Origin: Candidatus Woesearchaeota archaeon
GTDB taxonomy: Archaea; Nanobdellota; Nanobdellia; Woesearchaeales; UBA525
Assembly: GCA_027371725.1 (NCBI GenBank)
Contig: DAHXMN010000043.1
Span: 1 to 5,517, forward strand
Direction of reading: 5' to 3'
Length of the DNA stretch: 5,517 bases
Shown here: positions 1-5,415 of the stretch, one piece after another
Position numbering within the stretch: position 1 is the first letter of the stretch
Layout of the letters: the number at the start of each line of letters is the position of its first letter
The notes under the pieces: generated by a model
The model's database searches: none
Told to the model about the DNA's origin: nothing
Seen by the model: only the letters and a program-made list of their open reading frames with translations
Translations under genes and position numbers: made by a program

Positions 1-1479
1 CGGATCTCGCCGAACCGCGATCCGCTAAGAGATGCGCAGACGGCGATCGACAAGCTCGGAGAGCTGAAATACGCGCTCACCATGAGCCGCCTCAAGGGGA
101 CGGAGTTCCCCGCAGCCTATAAGCAGAAGAAAGTCGCGGAGATACTCGCGCTCAGCGGGCTGGACAGCGTCGATCTCGAGAAACCGTTGGCGAACCTGAC
201 GGCAGCCGTCATCGCGAAAGCGTTCAGCATAGACTACATCTTCTTCAGCCCGAGCGGAGAGACGGGCGACTGGAACGCCGGCAGCGGAACGGATGACGCA
301 GAAGGAATGACCGGGATCCACCTGACAAAGCTCCATATCGCCGCCCATTACCAGGAAGAACCGCTCAAGATAGTCAAGGCGCAGGACGGCAACATCTACT
401 TCCTCATCAAGACGAAGGTGACCGGCGAACAGAAGGACGTCGAAGGCCACGGCGTCGTCCGCGCACCGCCTCACATCGCCCGCATCATCGAGAAGCAGAA
501 GAGCGTCGAGAACAAGCCGACGCTGGGAGAGCTCGAGATGTACGAGAAGTTCACCGACGCACTCACAGGCATATTCTCGAGCGTCGACCAGACGACGGTC
601 TGGGAGAAAGAACTGGAGGGACCGGCAGGCATGTACCTCTCGAAGAGGAGCAGAACGGTTCCCGGCCTGGAAGACGGCGGACTGGAAGAGAAAGTCGCAG
701 CATCCGAGGAGGGACGGACGCAGAGCGAGAAGCGCGAGCTCGGCAGGCTGATCGGGCTGATGAAGGAACAGCTCGGCTTCGAGAAGATCCTGGACGAGGA
801 ATACTTCTTCGATTTCGCGGGCATCCGGATGAAAGCGAAGGGAAGGAGCGTCTACGGCCTGCTGGAGAGATCGCTCGCCGAAGTCTCCACGGACGACCTC
901 AACAGGGAGTCGGAGACGGATATCGCCCCTGCCGACCTCGCATACCTCGCCGATCTCTTCATGCTCGGCATCGTGCACGCGGAGAAGAGAGGGTACAACA
1001 CGCTCACCATCAAGAACCTGAGCAGCCACGCGAACCTCGTTCCGGCGTACGCGTTCCCGGCGACGAAGACGGTCTCCGACGAGACGAAGCGCCTGCTCGT
1101 GAGCACGAAGAAGGAGATGGACCTCTTCTTCCGCATCCTCGACGACGCGAACGACGAGCCGGGCACGGGAGAGAGCGAGGCGATGGGGAGCGTCATCCGC
1201 ACCTACGCGGACATGTTCGAGGGGCTCTGCGCCTATGCGCTCGTCAAGAGCACCATCGACAACGACCAGAACGGCCGGCGCAGGAGAATCCTCCAGGACG
1301 AGAACACCTTCAAGGCGTTCGAGAACAACCTGGTCCCCGCAATTATGCCCGACGGGAAGAGCAAAGTATGGATCGACCAGTCGTACAACACCGCGCTCAG
1401 CCGCGCCATGGGCTCGGAACGGGTCGAGAGCTTCCTCGCCGAGATCCGCGCGCTCAGGAACGCCTACTCGAAAGAGTAG
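1..1479 (+). CDS. Hypothetical protein, 5'-partial (3' end of an unrecognised gene)
   Basis: I do not recognise this protein. The frame is open from the first base and ends at TAG (1477-1479), giving 492 visible residues. The first in-frame ATG (82-84) has no ribosome binding site at a useful distance, and the residues before it (LGELKYALT) read as ordinary protein, so the gene probably starts left of the window. The product looks soluble: no signal peptide or membrane segment, a single Cys (in GLCAYAL), and many Glu, Lys, Arg and Asp residues. The N-terminal visible part contains a possible alpha/beta segment (IDYIFFSP, then GNIYFLIKTKV). The middle (about 190-260) is charged and probably helical (RELGRLIGLMKEQLGF). 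The C-terminal half looks mostly helical (MDLFFRILDD, ESFLAEIRALRNAY). It converges on the rps9 end of the ribosomal operon, 65 bases away, so it is a separate transcription unit. I chose it over the long antisense frame because its composition is balanced. Confidence 0.75.
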   Translation, partial: RISPNRDPLRDAQTAIDKLGELKYALTMSRLKGTEFPAAYKQKKVAEILALSGLDSVDLEKPLANLTAAVIAKAFSIDYIFFSPSGETGDWNAGSGTDDAEGMTGIHLTKLHIAAHYQEEPLKIVKAQDGNIYFLIKTKVTGEQKDVEGHGVVRAPPHIARIIEKQKSVENKPTLGELEMYEKFTDALTGIFSSVDQTTVWEKELEGPAGMYLSKRSRTVPGLEDGGLEEKVAASEEGRTQSEKRELGRLIGLMKEQLGFEKILDEEYFFDFAGIRMKAKGRSVYGLLERSLAEVSTDDLNRESETDIAPADLAYLADLFMLGIVHAEKRGYNTLTIKNLSSHANLVPAYAFPATKTVSDETKRLLVSTKKEMDLFFRILDDANDEPGTGESEAMGSVIRTYADMFEGLCAYALVKSTIDNDQNGRRRRILQDENTFKAFENNLVPAIMPDGKSKVWIDQSYNTALSRAMGSERVESFLAEIRALRNAYSKE

Positions 1480-1487
1480 GCCGCCAT

Positions 1488-1505
1488 CGCTTCTCGCTTC
1501 TCCTT
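1488..1505 (+). terminator. Possible terminator of the plus-strand gene (pyrimidine-rich tract)
   Basis: Nine bases after the TAG stop, the plus strand carries a C/T-rich run that includes two tandem copies of CGCTTCT (1488-1494 and 1495-1501). Archaeal termination commonly uses pyrimidine or T-rich tracts. This run has few consecutive Ts, so it is a weak candidate. An inverted repeat CGCCAT (1482-1487) / ATGGCG (1511-1516) encloses the tract but leaves a 23-base loop. Confidence 0.25.
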
Positions 1506-1517
1506 GGGAAATGGCGT

Positions 1518-1531
1518 GAAAGAGAAAAGAA
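1518..1531 (-). terminator. Possible terminator of the ribosomal-protein operon (T-rich tract)
   Basis: On the minus strand this reads TTCTTTTCTCTTTC, starting 13 bases after the rps9 stop codon. Oligo-T tracts soon after a stop are the usual intrinsic termination signal in Archaea, and a convergent gene lies just beyond, so transcription would be expected to stop here. No stable stem precedes it, which is normal for archaeal terminators. Confidence 0.4.
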
Positions 1532-1544
1532 TCGAAGCCGCCCT

Positions 1545-1964
1545 CTAACGGTACGACTTCTGCGTCTTGCTGCGCGCCTGACCATGGCTGTTCGGCTTGG
1601 CAGACTCCTTGCGGCGCACGTCGGCGACAAGGAGCTGACGGTCATACTCGAGGTATGTCTGCCGCAGCCCGGATTCCATCTGCGCGAACGCCCTGGCGAT
1701 GCCGAGCCTGACCGCGTCGGCCTGACCGCTGACGCCGCCGCCGCTCACGCGGACGAGGACGTCCACCTTGGACGCCGCTTCCCCGGCCAGCTTGACCGGC
1801 TCGATGATGCGCTGCCGCGTCATCGCGCTGCCGTAGTGGGCGAGGAGCAGGTTGTTGATCTTGATCTTCCCGGTGCCGCCACGCTTGAGCGTGACGCGGG
1901 CGATGGCACGCTTCCGCTTGCCGCTCTCGTGGACGGCGTCGTTCTTCTTGGGAGCCTTAGTCAT
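1545..1964 (-). CDS. rps9: Small-subunit ribosomal protein uS9 (archaeal S9)
   Basis: 139-residue uS9, a small-subunit head protein whose C-terminal tail reaches towards the P-site tRNA. The family marks are all present: ESGKRKRAIARV (13-24), GKIKINN (32-38), the glycine loop SGGGVSGQADAVRLGIARA (about 74-92), LLVADVRRKE (111-120) and the terminal QKSYR, ending in the conserved Arg. Length is slightly above the usual 130-135 residues of archaeal forms, because of a short N-terminal lead (MTKAPKKNDAV). The ATG (1964-1962) lies inside the end of rpl13, so the two genes overlap by 8 bases. A GGAGG ribosome binding site lies 8 bases upstream. The stop is TAG. This is the last gene of the operon; rpoN and rpoK, which follow rps9 in many archaea, are not here. 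Confidence 0.97.
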   Translation of the reverse strand: MTKAPKKNDAVHESGKRKRAIARVTLKRGGTGKIKINNLLLAHYGSAMTRQRIIEPVKLAGEAASKVDVLVRVSGGGVSGQADAVRLGIARAFAQMESGLRQTYLEYDRQLLVADVRRKESAKPNSHGQARSKTQKSYR

Positions 1965-2388
1965 AGTGCTTGCCTCCGAGCTCCTCGCAGATGCGGCCGA
2001 CCGTGACGCGCTTCATGTTGGGCAGCTTGGACGCGTCCGCGCCCGGTGCCCTGACCGTCTTCTGGCCCTGCAGGTCGACGGGCGTGCCGATGTAGCAGCG
2101 GACGCGCGCGAACGCCGTCCTGCCACGGGGGAACTTGTGCGGGAGCATGCCCCTGATGACGCGACGGACGTGCCGATCAGGCATGCGGAAGTGGAAGGGG
2201 CCCTTGCGCGGCACGCCCATCCGATGCTCGCGCTTCGCCTCCTCCACGGTGGTGTTCGGCGTGCCGCTCACGACCGCATGCTCGGCGTTGACGACGCGGA
2301 CGGTATCGCCCATGAGGGCGCGCTTCGCCGCGTAGGCCGCGAGCCGGCCGAGGATCGCGTTGTCCGCATCGATGATGATGGTCGCCAT
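1957..2388 (-). CDS. rpl13: Large-subunit ribosomal protein uL13 (archaeal L13)
   Basis: 143-residue uL13, a large-subunit protein that binds 23S rRNA. Diagnostic segments are IIIDADNAILGRLAAYAAKRAL (about 4-25), VRVVNAEHAVVSG (30-42), KGPFHFRMPDRHVRRVIRGMLP (62-83), the archaeal/eukaryotic signature, and FARVRCYIGTP (93-103). The length fits archaeal members. The ATG (2388-2386) follows the TAA of rpl18e after 5 bases. No convincing Shine-Dalgarno sequence precedes it, so re-initiation by ribosomes finishing rpl18e is likely (inference). The stop is TAA, and the last 8 bases are shared with the start of rps9. Confidence 0.97.
   Translation of the reverse strand: MATIIIDADNAILGRLAAYAAKRALMGDTVRVVNAEHAVVSGTPNTTVEEAKREHRMGVPRKGPFHFRMPDRHVRRVIRGMLPHKFPRGRTAFARVRCYIGTPVDLQGQKTVRAPGADASKLPNMKRVTVGRICEELGGKHYD
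1973..1977 (-). promoter_or_regulatory. Ribosome binding site of rps9
   Basis: GGAGG on the minus strand, 8 bases before the rps9 ATG and inside the last codons of rpl13. It fixes the rps9 start at 1964 and implies translational coupling or independent initiation within the upstream reading frame. Confidence 0.8.
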
Positions 2389-2393
2389 GGTGA

Positions 2394-2741
2394 TTACCCG
2401 ATGATCCTGACGTTCTTGCCGTCAGCATGCTTCTTCAAGAGCTCTTCGATGGTGAGCGGAGTGGAGCCGCTCGCCGCCACCTTCTGCCGGGCCTCGCCGC
2501 TGTAGAACGCCGCGGCCACAGTGAGCTTCTTGGTGAGAATGCCGTCGCCGAGGAGCTTGCCCGGGACGAGAATGATCTCGCCGTCCTTCGCGTGCTGCTC
2601 GAGCTTCCAGAGGTTGACGACGCGGCGCTGCCGGGTCGGCTTCTCGAGATCGGCGGCGACGCGCTTCCAGAGCGGCCGCTGCTGCTCGATGGCGAGCCGC
2701 TTGAGGGCCGTAATCGTCGTTGACAGCTGTTCGTTCTTCAT
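2394..2741 (-). CDS. rpl18e: Large-subunit ribosomal protein eL18 (archaeal L18e)
   Basis: 115-residue eL18, a large-subunit protein found in Archaea and Eukarya but not Bacteria; it belongs to the same fold family as bacterial uL15. Recognised by LSTTITALKRLA near the N-terminus, the basic RQRRVVNLWKLEQHAKDGE (37-55), the signature VPGKLLGDGILTKKLTVAA (59-77) and the C-terminal LTIEELLKKHADGKNVRIIG. Its length is typical of archaeal forms. The ATG (2741-2739) has a weak purine-rich GGAAGAGA about 3 bases upstream. It is the first protein gene after the tRNA-Leu and sits 86 bases from the mature tRNA end, the longest gap inside this otherwise compact operon. The order tRNA-Leu, L18e, L13, S9 matches the well-known halobacterial S9 operon. 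I see no TATA-like box directly in front of this gene. Confidence 0.96.
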   Translation of the reverse strand: MKNEQLSTTITALKRLAIEQQRPLWKRVAADLEKPTRQRRVVNLWKLEQHAKDGEIILVPGKLLGDGILTKKLTVAAAFYSGEARQKVAASGSTPLTIEELLKKHADGKNVRIIG

Positions 2742-2827
2742 TGTCTCTTCCTTTGCTTTTGGGCGTCTTGCCCGAATGAGGGCTGCCCTCGCGCCTTTCG
2801 GACGCTCAGGGCCCCTCCTCGTTCCGA
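2742..2827 (-). other. Hairpin-rich spacer between tRNA-Leu and rpl18e
   Basis: This 86-base spacer carries three compact potential stems on the minus-strand transcript. At 2805-2791: GCGTCC-GAAA-GGCGC, with one bulged T and a GNRA-type tetraloop. At 2790-2778: GAGGG-CAG-CCCTC. At 2773-2761: GGGC-AAGAC-GCCC, followed by AAAAGC. No gene, promoter box or oligo-T terminator is evident in it. It could be the trailer that is cut away from the tRNA, or an mRNA leader for rpl18e-rpl13-rps9. The stems are short, and in GC-rich DNA some arise by chance. Confidence 0.4.
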
Positions 2828-2911
2828 TGAGGGGGACGGGGTTCGAACCCGCGCAAGCACTAAGCTACTAGGCCCTCAACCTAGCCCGGTTGACCACTGC
2901 GGCACCCCCTC
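2828..2911 (-). tRNA. tRNA-Leu, anticodon GAG
   Basis: 84-base class II tRNA without an intron. The acceptor stem GAGGGGG (2911-2905) pairs perfectly with CCCCCTC (2835-2829), and the discriminator is A (2828). The D arm is CCG/CGG with AGTGGTCAA in the loop. The anticodon arm is CTAGG/CCTAG with loop TTGAGGG, anticodon GAG at 2877-2875, which reads CUC and CUU leucine codons. A 15-base variable arm (2867-2853) identifies the class II type. The T arm is GCGGG/CCCGT with loop TTCGAAC. CCA is not encoded. Its 5' end shares two bases with the rpoD stop codon, so it must be transcribed with rpoD or from a promoter inside rpoD. A tRNA-Leu heading L18e-L13-S9 is known from the haloarchaeal S9 operon. 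Confidence 0.96.
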
Positions 2912-3701
2912 AGAGCGCCTTGGCGAGCTTCTCGAGCTCCTTGAGGTACACTTGCATGCGGCTCAGGCCCGCATCGATGATCTCCTGCGGCGCGAGCTGT
3001 CCCCAGCTCTCGACGACGAAGACGAACTCGTCGTCGGAATACGCCGCCGCGATATCCTTGCTGACATCGGTATAGGCATCTGCCGAGGGCGCGAGGAGCA
3101 GCTTCTTCTCGTCCACGACGAGCTTGCCGCCCTTCTCGGTGACCGCGTCGAGGGCGGTCTCCTTGAGGACGTCCCCGACCGCCTTCGCATCGATCTCCTT
3201 GGTGAACGTGAGGGTGGGCTTCTGCCGGTAATAGACCAGGCCCGGGCTCCATTTCGCATGCTCCTTGCCCAGCCCCAGCTGGGCGGTCGCGACGAGCTCA
3301 ATCTCCTGGCCCCCGAGGAGCTTCGTGATCGGCATGTCGGGGTAGACCGGTTTGACCTTAGGGTCCTTGGACTTGAAGTCCTTGGCGTACACGACGCACG
3401 GCCCTTTCGCCACGAGGGTGAGCTGGACCTGGCACTTCGCGCACCCGGCGCCCTTGCACGAGCACTCCGCGGGCAGCGTGTAGGACTCGAGGTCCGTGGT
3501 GAGGGGGATGAGGCCGAGGCGCAAGGCGAGCATCTCGTCGTAGAGGATGCCGTTGTTCTTCTTGAACTCGACGTCCTCGATCGCCATGACGGGCACCTCG
3601 TTCATCATGAGCCGACGAAGGGTGTTCGCCTGACTGAACGTGATGCCTTCCAGGAGGAGGACGAGATCGTTCCCCTTGCCCGCGATCTTCGACGCTTTCA
3701 T
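2910..3701 (-). CDS. rpoD: DNA-directed RNA polymerase subunit D (Rpo3)
   Basis: 263-residue archaeal RNA polymerase subunit D, homologue of eukaryotic Rpb3 and of the bacterial alpha N-terminal domain. With subunit L it forms the platform on which the polymerase assembles. Dimerisation-domain marks are SQANTLRRLMMNEVPVMAIE (23-42) and NNGILYDEMLALRLGLIPL (49-67), followed by LGLGKEHAKWSPG (142-154); the second dimerisation segment is at the C-terminus (about 225-263). The insert holds Cys80, 82, 87 and 90 (C-x-C-x4-C-x2-C), resembling the Rpb3 zinc site (known C-x-C-x3-C-x2-C). The later region (about 161-225), where some archaea carry ferredoxin-like Fe-S ligands, has no Cys. The start ATG (3701) is 25 bases after the rps11 stop, with AGAGG 7 bases upstream. 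The TGA stop overlaps the tRNA-Leu 5' end. This is the polymerase subunit, not the bacterial sigma factor of the same symbol. Confidence 0.97.
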   Translation of the reverse strand: MKASKIAGKGNDLVLLLEGITFSQANTLRRLMMNEVPVMAIEDVEFKKNNGILYDEMLALRLGLIPLTTDLESYTLPAECSCKGAGCAKCQVQLTLVAKGPCVVYAKDFKSKDPKVKPVYPDMPITKLLGGQEIELVATAQLGLGKEHAKWSPGLVYYRQKPTLTFTKEIDAKAVGDVLKETALDAVTEKGGKLVVDEKKLLLAPSADAYTDVSKDIAAAYSDDEFVFVVESWGQLAPQEIIDAGLSRMQVYLKELEKLAKAL

Positions 3702-3726
3702 GAGTATGCCTCTAATGAGTGAGCCT

Positions 3727-4185
3727 CTACACGCGGCGTCCGCGCTTGCCGCCCTTCTTCTTACAACCGCCGTGCTGCACCGGCGTGACGTCCTCGATCA
3801 ACCCTATCCGGAGGCCGCGCCTCGAGAGCGCGCGCACGGCCGCCTGCGCGCCCGGACCCGGGTGCATCGGCCCGTTGTGGCCGCCCGGCGCGCGGATCTT
3901 GACGTGGAGCGCCTGGACGCCCTTGTCCCGGCAGATCTCCGCGACCTTCGCCGCGGCGGACATCGCCGTCGTGGGACTGGATTCGAGCCGGTCGCTCTTC
4001 ACCATCTGGCCACCGCTGACGAGCGCGATGGTCTCGCTGCCCGTGACGTCCGTGACGTGGATGATCGTGTTGTTGTAGCTGGCGAGGATGTGCGCGATGC
4101 CCCAGCGGATGGAGCGGTCGGTCGGGGGCGCGTCGAACTCGCGGCGCGGCCGGCGCGGGGGCCTGGCTTCTCTCTCTTCCCTCAT
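3727..4185 (-). CDS. rps11: Small-subunit ribosomal protein uS11 (archaeal S11)
   Basis: 152-residue uS11, a small-subunit platform protein next to the mRNA exit region and the E site. It has the family core WGIAHILASYNNTIIHVTDVTGSETIA (about 28-54), VSGGQMVKSDR, then AMSAAAKVAEICRDKGV, LHVKIRAPGGHNGPMHPGPGAQAAVRAL and the end EDVTPVQHGGCKKKGGKRGRRV. The first 25 or so residues form an arginine- and proline-rich lead. Two starts are possible, in frame: ATG at 4185, whose A is also the last base of the rps4 TGA, and GTG one codon earlier at 4188. I prefer ATG because the nearer GGAGG lies 7 bases upstream of it, against 4 for GTG. The stop is TAG. The TGATG junction implies coupling to rps4. 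Confidence 0.96.
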   Translation of the reverse strand: MREEREARPPRRPRREFDAPPTDRSIRWGIAHILASYNNTIIHVTDVTGSETIALVSGGQMVKSDRLESSPTTAMSAAAKVAEICRDKGVQALHVKIRAPGGHNGPMHPGPGAQAAVRALSRRGLRIGLIEDVTPVQHGGCKKKGGKRGRRV

Positions 4186-4883
4186 CACGCATCCTCCTCC
4201 TTCCCTTCCTTGGGGGCGTCCTTCCCGGCCTTGTGCTCCGCCTTCTTCTTCTCGCCGGCGAGCACTTCAGCCTCCTCAATCGACTTCTCGTCGAAGGCGA
4301 GGACCTCTTCCGCGTCAGTCTTCTCCGCCTTCCTCTTCTCGCCTTTCGCCTGCTTGGCGGCGAGCTCTTCCTCGCTCAGCCGTTCAGGGTGCTGCTCGTT
4401 GAAGAAGCCGCTGCTCGGCGCGAAGCCGATGAGCTGCTCCTCGTCCACGTTGACGAGGTAGCCCGGGCTCGTGATCATCTTCTCGCCGATGACGACGTGG
4501 CGGTGGGTGACCATCTGGCGCGCCTGCTTCGCCGTCAGGGCGAGGTGGCGCTTGACGAGGAGGGTGTCCAGTCTCCGGTCGAGGACGTCCTTGATGGCTA
4601 GGCCGAGGATCTCGTCGAAACCCGCGCCCTGCTTGAGGAGGCCGAGGCGGGCTGCGCGGCCGAACATCTGCTCGCGCTCGCGGTCCGCCTGCGTCCCCTG
4701 CTGGGCGAGCAGATGCTTGGCGCGGTCCTTGAACCGGGTGACCGTGCTGTTCATCTTCCAGACCTCCTTCTTGTTGCGGAGGCCGTACTCCTTCAGGAGG
4801 CCGCGCTCTTCCTCGATGCGGCTGCCGACCCACGGGTGCATCGGGGTCTCGTACTTCTTCCTGATCTTCTTGATGTCACCCAT
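4185..4883 (-). CDS. rps4: Small-subunit ribosomal protein uS4 (archaeal S4) with charged C-terminal tail
   Basis: 232-residue uS4, a primary 16S rRNA-binding protein of the small-subunit body. The archaeal N-terminus is clear: MGDIKKIRKKYETPMHPW, then RIEEERGLLKEYGLRNKKEVWK. The S4 RNA-binding domain spans about 103-152 (RRLDTLLVKRHLALTAKQARQMVTH, HVVIGEKMITSPGYLVNVDEE). The recognisable fold ends near residue 168. About 62 further residues follow, rich in Ala, Glu and Lys (EEELAAKQAKGEKRKAEKTD and onward to KEGKEEDA), making it longer than the roughly 170-190 residues usual in Archaea. The tail is probably disordered or loosely helical, function unknown. The start is 4 bases after the rps13 stop, with GGAAGTGAT just upstream. 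The TGA stop shares its A with the rps11 ATG. Confidence 0.97.
   Translation of the reverse strand: MGDIKKIRKKYETPMHPWVGSRIEEERGLLKEYGLRNKKEVWKMNSTVTRFKDRAKHLLAQQGTQADREREQMFGRAARLGLLKQGAGFDEILGLAIKDVLDRRLDTLLVKRHLALTAKQARQMVTHRHVVIGEKMITSPGYLVNVDEEQLIGFAPSSGFFNEQHPERLSEEELAAKQAKGEKRKAEKTDAEEVLAFDEKSIEEAEVLAGEKKKAEHKAGKDAPKEGKEEDA
4191..4200 (-). promoter_or_regulatory. Ribosome binding site of rps11
   Basis: GGAGGAGGAT on the minus strand, two overlapping GGAGG cores, placed inside the last codons of rps4. The acidic end of uS4 (EEDA) is encoded by the same bases. The spacing favours the ATG at 4185 over the GTG at 4188. Confidence 0.8.
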
Positions 4884-4886
4884 ATG

Positions 4887-4895
4887 ATCACTTCC
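4887..4895 (-). promoter_or_regulatory. Ribosome binding site of rps4
   Basis: GGAAGTGAT on the minus strand, one mismatch from GGAGGTGAT, the complement of the 16S rRNA 3' end. It spans the rps13 TGA stop codon and ends 3 bases before the rps4 ATG, which supports coupled translation of uS13 and uS4. Confidence 0.7.
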
Positions 4896-5349
4896 TGATG
4901 ACGTTCACCTTATTCTTCAAGGTGACCTTCCCCTTGTTCAGGCGGAAGTTGGACTTGGTGCGCTGGCCGCGCACGGTGAGCTTGAGCGGGTACCGGACGC
5001 CCTTGTAGGAGCGCATCCGCATCTCGCGCTTCTGGTCCTGCTCGAGCGTGTACCCGATGTCGCCGAGCATGAGGTGCTTGTCCGCGCCCGTCTCCGGGTC
5101 CTTGCGCCGGTTCAGCATCCACGTCGGGATGCCGTGCTGCTCGGGGTGGAGCACCACTTCGGTGAGGCGTTTCTCTTCCGCGTCGGTCATGACGCCCGCC
5201 TGCTTGTCCCGGCTGATGCCGGCGGCGTGACAGATGGCGTGGGCGAAGTTGTAGCTGACGCCCTTGATGCGCTGGAGCGCGATGACGAGCTTCTTCTCGC
5301 CCTTGAGGTCCGTGTTCGCGATGCGGACGATGTGCTTGAACTCAGCCAT
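4888..5349 (-). CDS. rps13: Small-subunit ribosomal protein uS13 (archaeal S13)
   Basis: 153-residue uS13, a small-subunit head protein that contacts the P-site tRNA and the central protuberance of the large subunit. It begins with the usual archaeal MAEFKHIVRIANTDL, continues with the helical ALQRIKGVSYNFAHAICHAAGI, then HPEQHGIPTWMLNRRKDPETGADKHLM, and ends in RMRSYKGVRYPLKLTVRGQRT (about 111-131) plus a lysine-rich tail. The family usually has LPVRGQRT with a preceding conserved R-H; here it is RYPLKLTVRGQRT. I chose the ATG at 5349 because the conserved family N-terminus starts exactly there and GAGGA lies 9 bases upstream. The same frame stays open to an ATG at 5418, which would add 23 residues. 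First gene of the operon; stop TGA. Confidence 0.96.
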   Translation of the reverse strand: MAEFKHIVRIANTDLKGEKKLVIALQRIKGVSYNFAHAICHAAGISRDKQAGVMTDAEEKRLTEVVLHPEQHGIPTWMLNRRKDPETGADKHLMLGDIGYTLEQDQKREMRMRSYKGVRYPLKLTVRGQRTKSNFRLNKGKVTLKNKVNVIRK

Positions 5350-5358
5350 TTTCGAGTT

Positions 5359-5363
5359 TCCTC
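5359..5363 (-). promoter_or_regulatory. Ribosome binding site of rps13
   Basis: GAGGA on the minus strand, 9 bases before the preferred uS13 ATG at 5349. It is weaker than the GGAGG (5426-5422) that precedes the alternative upstream ATG at 5418. Confidence 0.55.
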
Positions 5364-5394
5364 TGTGACCGGGCGGAGCGCGCGGAGAAAAGCA

Positions 5395-5415
5395 ACCGTC
5401 CCCGTCGGAAACGGT
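5395..5415 (-). promoter_or_regulatory. Leader hairpin before rps13
   Basis: In the minus-strand transcript ACCGTTTCC pairs with GGGGACGGT around a GAC triloop: nine pairs, two of them G-T. It begins directly after the upstream ATG (5418-5416) and lies in the presumed 5' untranslated leader of the operon. It could bind a ribosomal protein for feedback control, as is known for other r-protein operons, or modulate use of the upstream start. That role is inference; only the pairing is seen. Confidence 0.45.

Noticed and set aside
25..1029. Long open frame on the minus strand, antisense to the unrecognised plus-strand gene (334 codons).
   Set aside because: Its translation is dominated by Leu, Arg, Val and Asp with no recognisable fold, as expected for the mirror of a GC-rich gene. 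The plus-strand frame has balanced composition and runs past both ends of it.
1482..1516. Inverted repeat CGCCAT/ATGGCG as a classical hairpin terminator.
   Set aside because: Only six pairs with a 23-base loop and no T run directly after it on either strand. The T-rich tract at 1518-1531 is the better candidate.
1368..2006. Plus-strand open frame spanning the convergent intergenic region and rps9.
   Set aside because: It lies antisense to the certain rps9 gene and overlaps the end of the plus-strand gene in another frame. Its product is Arg/Leu/Ala-rich with no family marks.
2742..2827. Independent promoter for rpl18e.
   Set aside because: There is no TATA-like box in the spacer. The only A-rich stretch (AAAAGCAAAG on the minus strand) lies too close to the start codon.
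2952..3722. Plus-strand open frame opposite rpoD (256 codons).
   Set aside because: It mirrors the certain rpoD gene, has a low-complexity Leu/Arg/Asp-rich product, and shows no ribosome binding site.
3640..4461. Plus-strand open frame opposite rps11 and rps4 (273 codons).
   Set aside because: It crosses two certain genes on the other strand, and its Ser-rich tail is the mirror of the Lys/Glu codons in the uS4 tail.
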